Positions 1 through 12,481 of a stretch of DNA of 64,000 nucleotides are shown piece after piece; the stretch's first letter is position 1, and the number at the start of each line of letters is the position of its first letter. The stretch lies in the NCBI GenBank assembly GCA_035048495.1, contig CM068543.1:34659096-34723095 (forward strand), given 5' to 3'. Both the position numbers and the translations under genes were made by a program. Source of the DNA: Euptelea pleiosperma (taxonomy: Eukaryota; Streptophyta; Magnoliopsida; Ranunculales; Eupteleaceae). Under the pieces are notes generated by a model. The model was not told the DNA's origin. It saw nothing but the letters and a program-made list of their open reading frames with translations, and searched no databases.

Positions 1-260
1 AGTGATTTTTACTTGATTGTAAGAAACATATTCGATTGAATGAAGTTGATTTGAATAATATTATGTTCCATTCTCTGCAAATTTATCGTCATTTTATGTT
101 CATTATTGCGCTAATCAGATTAATCCCGAGTGCGGATCGACATCCGACACGAGCCACTATGCAAAACTGCTCATTTTACAGGTTAAATGTCTCGGATAAC
201 TACAAATTGTGTTGAAGTTAGGGTTTCCGTAACCAACGACGCGGAAAAACCCTACTTTCA
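1..260 (+). repeat. 3' end of an LTR running in from the left
   Basis: This is the last 260 bp of a plus-strand LTR. It carries the conserved terminal block (GTGCGGATCGACATCCGAC, then AGGGTTTCCGTAACC and CTACTTTCA) and ends in CA at 260. The next bases, GAAGT at 261-265, are a candidate target-site duplication whose partner lies outside the window. Because sequence from another LTR interior follows directly, it is an insertion inside a second LTR. Whether it is a solo LTR or a 3' LTR cannot be seen. Confidence 0.8.
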
Positions 261-2030
261 GAAGTCATTCTCATTAAGCGATTTTTTATCATAGGAGCAC
301 TAATCGGATAATCTTAGTGGAGTGCGGGCCCACAATCAACATCCAGAGCCTTTGATCAGAGCATAGAGAGCCAATGGACTTAGACAAGAAGATGTAAGCC
401 AAAAACAAAAAGAGCAGGCGGATCGAAAGAGTCGAGAGATGACCAAAAGAAAAGGAGAGACCACCTCTCAAAGAAGAGACAAGGAGATTAAAGCTTACCG
501 ACTAACACAAGATGATGACTTGCTCAGTTGGTAAAGCTTGCAGAAGACCAAGTCAAAGACCAGGGTTCAAGACCCTCTTCGAGCATTTTCTCTTTATTTT
601 GTAATATTTCTCTCTCCTCTTTCTAAATTATCATTCTCTCTCTACTCTAAAATCTGAATCATCCAATCCTCTCACTCAATCCTACGACTGACCTTGGCCA
701 ATCTCCACCATCTGATCATCACCATCATCGTCTATCATCCGATCTTCAATAGTTCATCCATCAGATCTTTCCCCCCTGGTCATCAATCCGATCAACCACC
801 AGATACCCATCATCATACGATCAACGTATCCACCACTTAGAGAAGTGGACCATGTGTGGGCCAGGGGAACCTTGTGATTAAAAACATGCATGCATTTTAA
901 AAGATTCTTTATCAAAACATTTTGGTAAGTTTTACAAAAGAGGCATCATTTTATGAAAAGTGGTTTTTGGAAAGTGTCTAAGTAGAGACAAAATATTTTT
1001 GGGAATGAATTAAAAGGAAGAAATTTTGGAAAGAATAAACTTATACAAAACAAAGAAAGATTGTTTTCTTTGAAAATAAAATTTCTTAAAGAAGAAGGTT
1101 ATGGTGGATCTTTAAGAGAATTGGAGAATATTTTTGCATGGGATTGGGACCCACTTCTTTAACATAGGCATAAATAAAATGGTTTTCAAAATAGAAGGGG
1201 AAAGGGAGAAGTCTTTAAATTAGAAACCGTGGGTTTCTATATTAGGAACCCACGGTTCCTATACAAAAAGAAAAACATGTTTACAAAAAGAAAAAAATAT
1301 CCTCTCTCTTACGATTCACAAAACCCAGCCATCTCACCCTCTCTTCCTCCTTTTCACCATTTTCTTCCAAGCCAAGCCGTTGGAATAAAAAAAAAAAAAA
1401 AGAAAGAAAGAGGAAGAAGAAGGAAAGAAAAAGAGGAACACCTCCTACCTGTTGGTGTGCAAGCCCAGCTCGCCCCCCCTTCATCTCCTTCACCATTGCT
1501 GCTGCCTCTACTCACAGACCATTTCAACATCACCATCAGCACTTCTTTAGCCCCCACATTCCTCGCCAGCCACCACCACGTTGATGCCTCCATGGAGTAG
1601 CAGATCTGGAGTTTCAAGGTTTCACTTGCTGCATCACTCCACCACGCTCCAACAGTTGCCTCCACCATCTCCCCTACCGTTGTTGCTCATCAAAGCAGCA
1701 CCGGTAACCTTCGCCGTCTCCTTTGATCTCTCTTCCCTCTTTCTCTTGTTCAAAAAAAAAAAAAAAAAAAAAAAAAAGAAGAGAAGAAGAAGAAGGAGAA
1801 GGGAAGACCACCCTACCTGGTCCTCCACCTCCACTGCCTCCCCTTTCATCAATTGCTCCTAATGAGCCTGCTGCCATCTCGTTCATCTCTCCTCCTTTGG
1901 AAAACTGCTCCGCCTCTATCAAGGATTGCTACAAACCGTCACTGCTTCAGCCATTACTGCCTGCACCATCATCATCATTCCCTCATCAAGAACACTATTC
2001 TTCGCAACTTTTCCCAGGTATAACATTTCC
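261..2030 (+). repeat. LTR fragment, S2-like subfamily
   Basis: The start (GAAGTCATTCTCATTA...) matches the S2 LTR from about offset 185 (near 52775), with the same downstream order: tRNA-like module, CT-rich tract, TGATC/CCATC-rich stretch, purine-rich stretch and poly(A)/poly(T) runs. Its 5' end is cut by the LTR ending at 260, and its 3' terminal block is missing. Near 2030 the sequence changes to E0 3'-region sequence on the opposite strand. The short ORFs here are low-complexity (poly-K, poly-S) and are not annotated. Confidence 0.6.
513..580 (+). other. tRNA-like module in LTR U3 (A-box and B-box like)
   Basis: TGCTCAGTTGGTAAAGC (521-537) resembles a tRNA D-arm and A box. AGGGTTCAAGACCCT (562-576) resembles a T-arm: a 4-bp stem, a 7-nt TTCAAGA loop and a B-box-like GGTTCAAGACC. 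There is no convincing acceptor stem or anticodon arm, so this is a tRNA-derived or tRNA-mimicking segment, not a tRNA gene. The same module recurs at the same offset in the other LTRs. Confidence 0.55.
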
Positions 2031-2240
2031 TTGACTTTTCTTCTTTTCTTTTTCTAATTTTTTTCTTTTAGGATATTCTTCAACCTTTTTCAGATTCTTT
2101 TTCCTTTCCTTATTTCTTTCTGATCATGTTTCTTTTCAGCTTGAACCATTTGTTTTCTTTTATTTTATTTTCCTTTATTGGTTTCTATCTTTTCATGGAG
2201 TAATCATACCAAATATTATTTGATCCCTCTCAGAAGTAGG

Positions 2241-2555
2241 TTATCGTATTGAACTCTTTTTTGGGATTGGGTTTTTTGGTTGATGGGTTAACAAGAAAAA
2301 GTTTTCATCAAAAGGCTCAAAAATGGTTTCTAATGGTATTGATGTTAGGGAAGCTAAAAAGTTTGTTTGGTTAGAAAGATGGCCTATATCATTTTTTAGG
2401 GTTTGTACTTTCATCTTTGATGTTTCGAATGGATATAAAGAAGGTTCTTTATGTAATAATCCAAATTTGATGTCGTTCTGAGTTCCATGACCAAAGCAAA
2501 TGTTAATGAGATCACTCAATGGAAACATTTGGGGATTAAAAGAATTGTGAGTCAT
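2241..2555 (-). CDS. Small conserved ORF in the 3' region (E0 copy)
   Basis: A 104-codon frame on the minus strand begins MTHNSFNPQM and keeps HGTQNDIK, EPSLYPFET and VQTLKNDIGHLS. The related frame in E3 (19792-20025 and 27931-28164) begins MTHYSSCPQYSLRDLI and has VQTLENDLGHFS. E5 and E1 keep the first 25-30 codons and then shift frame. It lies between the last gag/pol codons and the 3' LTR, where Athila elements often carry an env-like ORF. No membrane segment or known domain is visible, so no function is assigned. It could be chance conservation of young repeats. Confidence 0.35.
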   Translation of the reverse strand: MTHNSFNPQMFPLSDLINICFGHGTQNDIKFGLLHKEPSLYPFETSKMKVQTLKNDIGHLSNQTNFLASLTSIPLETIFEPFDENFFLLTHQPKNPIPKKSSIR

Positions 2556-3084
2556 CTTGTGACTCAGAATAATTTTATAACCCTCAGAAATAATGAAAAG
2601 CTCAAAAGCTCACTGGGTTAGGTCTCCACAATCGTTCTTCTTAGAATTCTAGATAATCTAAACTTTGGATAATTCTAACGTTGATATGTGAACATTTTTA
2701 CTGAATCTGAGTTTTTCAAAGATTTTTCAATCCACTGTAGTAATGTTAGCTTTCAAACTGAACGAAGAGCTAATAAGTGATTTTTCAAAACAGACATCCT
2801 TTTCAATAAATAGACTTTCCAGAAACTTTTTACTCATCAAGTTAGGGCATTTTCAAAAATCACATGAAATCACACCCATAAACACAAGATTTCTCTCTCT
2901 CTCAATTTTTTTTCTTTTTTCAAAAGTAAAACATGAGTTTTGGTAAACACCCACCCCCAACCAAAATATAGCACCATCCTCATTACTCATGACCGGGACA
3001 TAAAATGATGAAAAATCGATAATGATGATGCAAAGGTTCAAGGAGGATGTTACCAAGTAGGCATAAACTCGACAGTGTGTAGTA

Positions 3085-3260
3085 CCTGATTATAGGAAGA
3101 ATGAATGTACCTGCATGTCCAGAGATATCATAGTAATAACAAATGCATGAGACTCATGTACTCTAGGAATATCGGAATTATCTTTCCGAAAGCGCTAAGT
3201 TTTACGTCTTCTTCTAGACATGAAGGGGGTATATCAAGTACCCCAAACCAGGTTAAAACT
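3085..3260 (-). ncRNA. Conserved structured block after the ORF (E0 copy)
   Basis: Reverse-strand copy of the block that follows the ORF stop in E3, E5 and E2. It includes a stem GGGGTA/TACCCC with a 7-nt loop (3226-3244), then GACGTAAAACTTAGCGCTTTC and CATGAGTCTCATG-like sequence. It is proposed as an RNA element from conservation and pairing only. Confidence 0.4.
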
Positions 3261-3309
3261 CACGGAGACTGAGTGAATCTGGTGTCTTTCGATTCCAATG
3301 GTGGAACAG

Positions 3310-5057
3310 AGACTATTATCATATCCCTTGTCTAGGTATATCTATGTAGAACAGGCATTTCTTAGTGTAAACTGAGAGAAGTACAGTAAATACTCTGAAC
3401 AGACCTGCAAAAACATTTAGTTCAGTGGGGATGGAGCAAAGCTTCTTAGTAAAAACTGAGAGAAGAGTAGTAGAGGGTCCTCTGACCATGGTTAGCAGAG
3501 CCACAGACTCATTGAGTCTAGCGGGAATGTATCTGAATGGAGCAGACTCCTACAAATTAGTAATACCAAAATTGTCTGACTCCGAGATGAAGTCAGGCTT
3601 AAAGTGTTCTAGATACTTAGGTAAATTTTCCTCGGGAGAGTTCTAAATTAGACTCTCTGTGGCATACGGTTTATTGACAACATCGACGTATGGTGGCGGG
3701 TCAAAACTGTGGACCTCTTCCTCGAGGTTTCCTAATGTGAGAGAGATGTTCCAATCCCTACACTCAATGTGTTTATCTTCGGTGGGGAACGGTAGGTCTA
3801 GGGTAGCTATAATCCCATTTTCTAAATATTTCTCAATGGTAGGAATGTCTGCATCCAGTGCAGATGTAGAATCATCAGAGATAGAGATGGATATGGGTAT
3901 CTCTGTGCTTGGTGCAGAAGTAGCTGCCTGTAAGAGCACCATAGATGAAAACACGGGTTCATCATGATTGTTGCACAATCCAAGGGTGGTGGGGATGGGT
4001 AAGTCTAGGCCAATTGGGATCCTATAGTCAAGACACAGCTCAGTGTTATGAATAACTTCTTCAGAGTCCCAGATAGAAATAACAGAGGTAGATGGAGAAA
4101 TTGGCTTCTCTGGGATAGGTTCAAGATTTGGTGCTTTTAAGGGCACCAAAGATGGAGACTTTGGCTTATCAATATTGTTGTCCGATCCATTGTGTGTAGC
4201 AACCTCAATTTCCTCTTGTAAAGTCTGGTACTTGGTCCAGTTGTCCGACTCCTCATTATTGCATGTGGCCATGGTATTCTCCTCTAGATATGCCATAGGT
4301 TGGCTAGTGAAGTTGACTTCCTCTCTTTCAGATTCTAACTCACCTAGATGGTGTTCCAAGCTCTCCATGGAGTGTTGTTGTTGGATGATATATCGAGAGA
4401 GGAGTTCTTCTAAACTAGGCTTAGTAGTAGACTGTGGCGGTTCAGCTAAAGGAAGCTTAGGTGCCAATTCTTGAATGTAGTCCGACTGAGTATGAAAGTT
4501 ATATGATGGATGTGAGTCTGGGACTATCTGCTGACTCTAAAAATCCTGCGGGGTCCACTGTTGACTAAAATATTCAGTCTGTGGATCTGGCTGGTACTGC
4601 GACTGAGAGTACTACCCATCATATTGTCCACGGGTTGGTGAAACCCAGAATGATACATATCCTGTTACAGATTCTGCTAAGGAAAAGACTGTTGTTCCCA
4701 TTCAAAGTTATTGTGACTTCCATTGTCCGGATAATACGTGTTATTGTAGGAGGTCTACAGCAGAGGTTTAAATATATTAAAATTACAAGCCTCTTCTTGG
4801 ACATGAGGGGAATATCCCATAGATTTGGAGTGATAAACAGGCTTCTGAACCACAACATCAAGGGCATAAACTGATGTTTTCAAATCCTTAAGTAGGGATG
4901 TTAGCACTGAATCGCCCTTTGCTTCATATCCCATGGAACTCTGTGAGACTAGAGTATCATGACTACACGCAGGATTGGTATACCAGTGCTTAGAGTTATC
5001 TCCTAGATCTTCAAAGAAATTGTGGTAGGTCTCGAATAGAGGTTGTTCAACATCCAT
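3310..5057 (-). pseudogene. Capsid-less Gag-like protein, broken (E0)
   Basis: The minus-strand start at 5057 gives MDVEQPLFETYHNFFEDLG, homologous to the E5 protein start (MADERPLYETYYSFCEN). The best-preserved piece is 4467-3643 (274 codons). It holds the coiled-coil-like segment (SLEELLSRYIIQQQHSMESL) and the two acidic repeat units ending LDLP. A further piece at 3504-3319 keeps LLSVFTKKLCSIPTELNVF and the C-terminal IPRQGI. Stops and frameshifts separate the pieces. Like E5 and E1 it has no capsid domain and joins ET directly to the DNSKHW-type segment, so that deletion is old and shared. Confidence 0.75.
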
Positions 5058-6533
5058 CAGAGAGATGCGAGTCTCTCAGAGGAGGGAGATAGATTAGGTT
5101 AAAGAGAGCGATGCGGTAGACTCACTCTCAGATCGAATCAGTATCGGGTTGGTTTAAATCCAAATGGGCATATGCTTGAAAAAGCAAGCCCCTAGAGTCG
5201 GCAAGAGCTTATAAAATTGAATGAGCCTAGATGATGCACACAGAGCAACATATAATCTTAACCTAAACAATCAGGATAGTATTATGAATTATCTTGTTAG
5301 TGTAGGGATAGTGTAGATTATGATAGTGGGCGGACCATTGGTTTATCTTCAATTACCTGTCGGATCAACTTTTCATTCTGTAGGTTCTCACCAGGATACA
5401 CTCTTCAAAGCAAATCTGCTAGTACTAACTCAAGTTGACTGCAAGATAATCCGAAGCCTAGACGGACGTGCGGCACATCGGCTGACCTAGAAGAGGAGCT
5501 AGGGTTGGTTCGTGTTCCTAATCCGACACTAAGCTAATCCGACAAACAATCAAGGAGGCCACTTACGAACTCGGTATACTTGAGTAGTAGGGACCTATGG
5601 GTGTGTTAGATAATATGGACCCACACTCATGGACTTAATCGACTTGATCTTTGAGGGGGTCGCTTTATGTGGAGTTTTCCTTGAACACCGATCTAATTGG
5701 GCTCTACTTCTTGATTGATTTTAATTTTTCGCTGTGGTTGCACAAAAGCTGGAATGATGAGGTGAGTGATGAAATCCCACCAATTTCAAGTTAGAGCTGG
5801 GTTTGCTCTTTATGTATTTTATTACGGCTAAACCAAGCAATTCCGATAAGTGTTGCAAAAGCAAATAAACAATCGGCACAATGTTTGCACAATGATCACG
5901 ATCGCACACAAGGCGAGGTGTAGAAACTTACCTGTCCGTTGGCTACGCACGGGGTCTCCTCCGTGAGATAGGGAGGGGTATCCAAATGGGCTTGGCCCGA
6001 CTCCACCACTTTGAGCTTTCTCTCCCTACTCACTTGCTAAACGCCATCCACAATCACGTTAGTCCACAATGGTCTATGGTATGGAATTGGAAGGTATACC
6101 GTCTTTGGGGTTTCAAGAAATACACAATTATTATGGCAGGTATTGTGAATTAGTTCCAAGTAGGGTTTGAAATTCAACTTTAACTATTCCCGAATTAGGG
6201 ATCGGAAATATCTACTTTTGAATTACCCAGAGTTGGAAACCTTCCAAAATGAATCAAATAACCAATGGTGATCTAACTAGAAATAGCAGAATCGAAATCT
6301 GACCCTAATATTTTTTATATTTTTTTAATTAATTAATTAATTATCTAGCAGTTATTCTAAAAGGAGAGAAAATGATTCCCTAAGTTATTACAACTTTGCA
6401 CTCGGCCGTCCGAAGCATTAAAATAATAAGTGAATAATGTGAAAAATAAAATGAAAAGTTTCCGATTTGGATCAGATCTTCAAGATTAAGCAGCTTTCTG
6501 AATTCCTGTTCGTCTTTTTGCAATCTTGTCAAC
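5058..6533 (-). other. E0 leader (untranslated)
   Basis: This is the minus-strand leader between PBS and Gag-like ORF, homologous to 23512-25186, 41495-43273 and 56289-57652. Recognisable parts are the GTGGGCGGACCA segment near 5330 and the GTAAGT-type splice-donor motif (complement of 5926-5932) at the end of the conserved cassette. The cassette's acceptor side is degraded in this copy. No coding sequence was recognised. Confidence 0.6.
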
Positions 6534-6551
6534 CAAGTGGCAACGACGCCA
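6534..6551 (-). other. Primer-binding site (E0)
   Basis: Two bases inside the LTR edge the minus strand reads TGGCGTCGTTGCCACTTGG. Plant tRNA-Asp complementarity starts TGGCGCCGTTGCCGGGG, so there is one mismatch in the first 14 positions and divergence after that. Confidence 0.6.
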
Positions 6552-6553
6552 TT

Positions 6554-8061
6554 TAAAATTAAGGTTTTTCATGTCATCGGATTGAAAACCCTAGATTTCA
6601 ACAATATTTGTAATTCTGATTCACCTTAAATCCTACAAAAATATAGACTTTGTATAGCGATATGTCGGATGTCGAATCCACACTCGGGGTTAGGGAACAC
6701 AATTTATCGGAACATTAGAACAATAGAAAGTGTTTGAAAATATGGATGGAAGGGTGAGAGTGGTGATTAATGATTGAGATTTAAAATAATCTTTTTGGAG
6801 AGATTTCTATCAACTACTTAACATAAGTAAAGAGAAAGAAACACCATAAGCGGAAAAGAGAAAGTTATTTATTAAAATAATTAAAGTTACAATGCTTGAA
6901 TCTAATTTATTCATAAAAGAAAATAAAAACAACTAACCATCACTTTAGAAAGTATTATAAGAGAAGAAATATAAAGAAAAATAACAAGATTTTAGAGAGA
7001 GAAAATGAAAGAGAAGATAGAAAATGGAGATTTACTTTGGTAATTACCAATGGAGAAGAAGTTTGCACAGCCATGTTCTTGATGGCTTTTGGAAGAAAAC
7101 CAAACCAAGGAAATGAGAGATATAGAGAGGTTTAGAGAAGAAGTAGAGATGGAACCTAGAGGATTATAGGTTATGAGAGGGGGAAGAGAACCAACCCAAG
7201 AAGGAAAGATAGTAGATCTCTTATAGACTTTTTTTTTTTTTTGCTTGTTGTAAAAATGATGACCATTGGATCTAGAGAGATCCAACAGTTGGGAATGGGT
7301 TAGTTAGATGAAAGAGAGAGTGACTAGGATAGAAAGAGATGGGGGAGAGAAGAATCGGTCAAGTGAGACCAATTCTCTCTTGTTATTGCAAATGAGCATG
7401 GGCATGGACATAGGTCATGGGTCATGGGTATGGGTATGGGTATGGGTCATGGGTCATGGGCCTAGGTCATGGGCCAAGATAGATAGATAGAGAGAGAAAT
7501 AGGAGAGAGGTGAGAGAAAAATATAAAAATAAATCATTCGAGGGTCTTGAACCCTGATCTTCTTTATTCTCTCTCGTTCATTCCACCAATTAGTCAAACT
7601 TATCCTTTGATGTCAATTGCTGTGGCCTTTAACACCTAAGTCCTCTTGGTCTCTAGCTTTTCTTCTCTCTCTTAGTCCTTATTCCGGCTCTACGATCCTC
7701 TAGCTTTGCCCGTACATGTTTTCAATCTTTTTATCCTAGCCTGTTGGCTCTTTAAGCTTCGATAGGAGTCTTCTGTGGTTGATCGTGGGCTCACCAGTCC
7801 TTGAGAATAGCCCGATAGGGTCTCCTGCAAGTGAAAAAGCATGTAATGAGATTCAATTAAAATGGCTTGATATTGGACTATCGGACTATCCGAAATGCGT
7901 ATATTTCATGCAAATAGTCGATTTTGGTCTAAAAAATGCATTCTACGCAATGGAAGAAACTCTTACGTAGAAAAGTCGATGAAAATACAAGTTTTACGTA
8001 GGAGAATGCGACATCGCTATAAGGATAATGGCTTAAAATAAGCACTTTTGAGTGAATATCA
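6554..8061 (-). repeat. E0 5' LTR (minus strand)
   Basis: A 1508-bp LTR bounded by the PBS side at 6554 (TAAAATTAAGG, a mutated form of the usual TGAAAGTAGG) and by GTGAATATCA at 8061. It contains the terminal block (GTCGGATGTCGAATCC near 6666), a tRNA-like T-arm (AGGGTCTTGAACCCT, 7541-7555) and a CATGGGT-type microsatellite. It is shorter and more diverged than the other LTRs. Confidence 0.7.
7388..7475 (+). repeat. CATGGGT/TATGGGT minisatellite
   Basis: Imperfect tandem units of six or seven bases (ATGGGT, CATGGGT, CATGGGC) inside the E0 LTR. The unit is not the plant telomere repeat TTTAGGG. It is probably a local slippage product. Confidence 0.7.
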
Positions 8062-11000
8062 CCTAATGGGGTGGACGGCTTCTCCATTTTAAGAGGTGGG
8101 GGCATTAGGGTCTTGTGAAGAGATATGGGTATGGGGTTTTTGTGACCGTTAGATTAGAGATGAGGGATTTGGGAGAGAGTGGGGACATGCCTTCTTTTAT
8201 TAAGTGCCACCTCATGCTTTCCCCACACAACTCTCCATATTTATTCCCTATGGTTGCACATGACCATACTTGCCTTCTCTTCTTGCTTTCCTTTATACAT
8301 TTCTACCCTTCCCTTGTGTACGCCCCAACGTCTTTGCCATGTGGCATTCAAAACGATCATCGATGATCAAAGGTCTTCCATACATCCTTGTGTTTCCATC
8401 GTGCGTGTCACTTTGATGACCATAGATCTACATAAATTTCCTCCCATTTTATGCTGGCCTATCTTGGCTCGGTCGACCATCGGTGTCTATCAATGTGGTC
8501 AATTCTTGCGCCACTTCACATGCTGCTAACTTGGTCCAACTATGGTCCACATCTTGGCCTACTCTACACCTTGGATCACCTTCTGGTTGATTGTGCAACT
8601 ATTGGCCTACCCCACGAATAGTCTAGTTAGTGTTCCTTTTCTTCTATGTGCACTCAAGCTATCCACACCCATCATTCGTGGTATGAAATGGCCACGATTT
8701 TTGTGAAAACCATAGTTTATAACCTTTTGGCCACATTTTCAAAAAAACTAGGGCTTATAGTGAATAAGCTAACACGCAAACATATACCCCGCGCACACCA
8801 TTCACCCTAATCCTCTCATCTTTCTCTCAATCTCTCCCAAGATCTCTCAATCTTCTCTCATTCTCCTTCTCAGTGTTCTCGAGAGCCACCACCAATGCCA
8901 GAAGCCCCTCACCATAGTTGTCGTGAGTGCCACCGTGCATGTGTGGGTGTGGCTGTTGCAGAGGAGGCCACTTCTCTTTCTCTCTCTTTGTTTCTCTTGA
9001 AAAGTTAGGGTTTCTTCCTCTCAAGATAAAGTAGTCCTTTTTTTAGCATCTTGTTCTTGTGCGAATGGGAACACAAACAGAGCAAAACCTAATTTCTAAC
9101 CTCCTAAAGTCCTCTCATTTTGACCTTAAAGGTGTACGGACCACCCATGTCCATTGTTGTGGTGTTGTGGCGTGGTCTCCTTGAGCAAGAGGTCAACTTT
9201 CAGCACATCAGTGTCGACATGGCCAAGAGAGAGCACAAGAAACCCAATAATCTCAAGCTTCAAGTACAACAAAAAACTAGATTTTAGTGCCCCCCTTCTA
9301 CTACATAATATTGCTCACTTCCTCTCAACTTCTCTCATTCTCTATCTCAAACCCCTCCCCCCTTCTCACTCACCGTTGGTCTGCTGCCGCTCATCCACCG
9401 TTCGCTGGCTACTGCTGCTGGTCTTCTACCGTACGGCACTGTTCCTCATCCGCCCAACAATGTTGTTGCTCCTCCACCGGTGAATTTTCTCATTCCCCTC
9501 CTTCCCTTGGATCTTTGTGCCCCAAATAATGGTCAACAATGTTTTTCCTCCCATTTTTAGGGTTTTTTTTTTTTTTGGGTTTTATCTTTTTGTGAGGAAG
9601 AAATCAATATCTCTGTGATGGGTTTGAAGGAGTGGATCTGTTGAACAAGAAAGTGGGTGAAGTCTTTGGTGGGTCTGGTCTGATGAGTTTGTAAGGCATC
9701 CAATGAAATCCTGAGAACAATTCTTGTGTGGGCTTCGACTCATGTTGTTCAGTCTGGAGATTGTATAATGCTACTGGTGGTAGTCCCTACACAGAGTTTG
9801 GGTACCCTTCTCTGCATTCTTGGATTTTTTCTTTTTTAGCCAACATATTTTGATTATCCTATTTGATGTATGCCTTCAGGTTTTTCTTTTGATGACTCAA
9901 AGATGGATTGGCATGTTTATTTATCTCTACCTTGATTGTTCTCCTCATGCTCACGCTCTCTTTTTATTACTTATTTCCACCTTCTCTTGAGAAGGGCAAA
10001 ATGCTTTCCTCTATCCACATGTCTTTTGTTTTCCCTTTATAGTTGATTAGTGCTCCAATTTCCATCTTGAACTAAGTACATTATGTAGGTTAGAAGTAGG
10101 AAAAAATGATTTCCTCTATTTTAATGTATTTGGTTTCCCTTTTTAGTGAATCAGTGCTCCAAGTTCCATGTTGGACTAAGTACTATCTGTAGGATCCTGA
10201 TTGTAATGTTGTGGGAAATGAGAAAAATTTGAGCTAAGAGAAAAGCAATCATAGAAAAGAAAACACAAAAATTTATGTGGTTCATATCCATGAGAGAGGT
10301 ACATCTTAGGAAATTGTGACCTTAGAGATTTCACACTGTGGAGACCAATAAACTTTCTCACCCAAAAGGCTTGTTCCTGAGGATTGTTCCTTCCGAATCA
10401 TAGGTTGTGGGGTCGCTTAGAGTCTCTAGTGGGTGAGGGGAATTGAGGAAGGCCCTAAGGGAGCTTCCGATCCCTGCTAGGGAACTACGTTGAGTCTCGT
10501 CCTAAGGCACTCCCCGAAGGGAGTAAAGGGTGAGGAGGAGACGACTTCTCATCTGGTTGTAGAATGAGCAACTTACCCAATAGAGAATACAACATTTTCT
10601 GCACAAACACCCACACATTGGAGAAACTAGTTGGAAAACTCACTAATCATCACCTTTTAACGTAGTATTATGTTAGGGCAGTTCATGGAAGGCCCTTCGT
10701 TTGATGATTTTCTGTTCTTGCCTTCAGATTTTGTATCAAATAATATACTTAGTCCTGTTTGATGTATATCAGCATTGGATGAAATAAAATGCATTCATAC
10801 TTTAATTCTTTCTCAACTTCATTAAACTTGTTCTTATAAAGCTCATTCTAGTTAGATATATAGTTCTGAAACTAGCCTATAGGTAGCACAGTCACAATTT
10901 GTTTCTTTTTTTTGGGAACTTCCGGCAAAATCATTTCTTAAGATTTGTGGATGATTGAGCCTTCTCCATTGCACAACATGTTTCGTAGGGTTCTATTATG

Positions 11001-11764
11001 CTTTTCCACAATGCTATTCTAATTTGACCTCTCGAGAGTGGTGTATTGCAAAACTATTTCTTATTTTATGAGATATTCTTAAACTTTTAATTATGCCCCA
11101 CCTTCTTGACCAGTCCTCCCATAATGCTCACTACCCTTTTGCCTCAATAATCATTATTTCTAAACATTTCTCCACTTGTGCCTTATATTTTTATAACCAC
11201 CACATGCACAAGTAAGGAATGACCACAAATGTCAGTATGAATGACTTCTAGCATACACATAAGCCTATTAATAATCTCTTCATCTGTTTTGTCAACTTTC
11301 CTTAATAAAATTCATACACAACTCTCTTGCATTCAGTAAATTCTACATTCCCTAACTAGTACATGTATCCTCTTATGCAAGAACCGACAAGTTCGGTTCT
11401 ATTTTTGTTAACTGGTGATGCCCCTCCTCATTTTGCCATCAGATGATGGTAGATTTATCTAGAATTTAATGTTTTGAATATCATAAGTTCCGAATGACAG
11501 TATGCTTAAATTGTAATTAAATATGTAAACATTTAAAGAACCAATTAAATATGACAAAAGTACACAAAAAGGAAAATGTTTTTCTGGTATGTCCTAGGAT
11601 TGTATACTATAGGTATGAGAATTTTTGTTTTTTTATGCAATGAAGTTAAGATGCAAATAATCTGAGCAAGGAAATGAATTAAAACTCAAATGCACTTTTG
11701 ATCCTAGAGGATAAATTCTTTATCCCAATTCCAATTGAGATATCATATCTTTCATCAAATATAG
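8062..11764. other. Host DNA, no gene recognised
   Basis: 3.7 kb of unique-looking sequence to the right of E0. I found no LTR ends, conserved domain or convincing exon chain. The ORFs at 8115-8529, 8827-9024 and 9154-9529 are short and of low-complexity or CT-rich composition. About 10180-10660 has a different texture (poly-purine, then GC-richer with AAGGCACTCCCCGAAGGGAG) and may be an old unrecognised repeat. Confidence 0.4.
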
Positions 11765-12481
11765 GCTGGGCAGCTAAAAATAATAGCACTTGAGAAGGCG
11801 CTGAAGGAGGCTATGGTTCCTGCTGGGAATGCTAGAGAGGTAAATGCCATATCAAACTCCAATCAATTGTTGTATTGGCACACTAGTTTTTCTTTTTTCT
11901 GGAAATGTTACTGATATCATTTGTTCTCAAATGAAATGCAATAATAATTTCCTTGCAACATTTAGAGTGAATATGGAAGGGAGGTCTCTTTGTTTGAGGT
12001 GGATACAACAGTCGTGGAGCCCGTATTTCAGAGGTTGTATTCTTCATATTTGACATGGTGGATAGACCTGTCCCCACTGCAATATTTGTTGTCAATTTTG
12101 ATAAGGTATGTCTACCAATCTTCAACATCCATTACTATGCCATGATTTTGTGCTACTAGTAATATGAATATATTCATCTAGTATAGAATTATCATGCCGC
12201 TTGGCCAAATGCTTATGTTAATTTGCCAAAATCTTGTTGAATTTATGCTGTCACTGGTTTAGTGGAGTCCCTATTGGTGTACTATTGTGATTGCTATGTG
12301 CTACCTCTACTTCTTTTGCAGGTCAGAATGGATCCTAGGAACAAGGAAATTGAGACAGTTTACTATATGGCAGACTTACCGGGCTTACAGAGGAAGAAAT
12401 GAAGATACATGAGGGAGACTATATTTATCATTAGTGTTACAATGGAAGGGGGAATATCAAGTTTGGTTAGGCCCTGGCAGG
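11765..12481 (+). pseudogene. At3g28720/At5g58100-like protein, broken exons
   Basis: Three exon-like pieces in order. The first (11765-11838) reads LEKALKEAMVPAGNARE, followed by a GT donor. The second (about 11970-12104) reads SLFEVDTTVVEPVFQRLYSS and, after a one-base shift, MVDRPVPTAIFVVNFDK with a GTATGT donor. The third (12322-12480, after a TTTTGCAG acceptor) reads VRMDPRNKEIE and then, in shifted frames, LTEEEMKIHEGDYIYH and QVWLGPG. I recall these blocks from a conserved plant membrane-protein family typified by At5g58100; the family name is from memory. The frameshifts and the in-frame TAG make this a pseudogene. Introns are retained, so it is not a processed copy. Confidence 0.6.

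Larger units (their letters stand above)
2031..8061 (-). mobile_element. E0: decayed non-autonomous Athila-like element
   Basis: Read on the minus strand the order is 5' LTR (8061-6554), PBS, leader, Gag-like pseudogene (5057 to about 3310), 3' region (to about 2031). The 3' LTR is missing: at about 2030 the 3' region abuts a plus-strand LTR fragment, a head-to-head joint. The right end finishes ...GTGAATATCA at 8061, the reverse complement of the family's TGATATTC start. CCTAA at 8062-8066 would be the TSD, but no partner is visible. The many stops and indels make it one of the older copies here. Confidence 0.7.

Noticed and set aside
513..580. A functional tRNA gene
   Set aside because: Only D-arm and T-arm features are recognisable. 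No acceptor stem, anticodon arm or usual length, and it is repeated in every LTR.
7388..7475. Interstitial telomere repeat
   Set aside because: The unit is CATGGGT/TATGGGT, not TTTAGGG, and it lies inside an LTR.
9154..9529. Possible gene in host DNA
   Set aside because: Two overlapping frames rich in Ser/Pro/Leu with no recognisable domain or exon structure.
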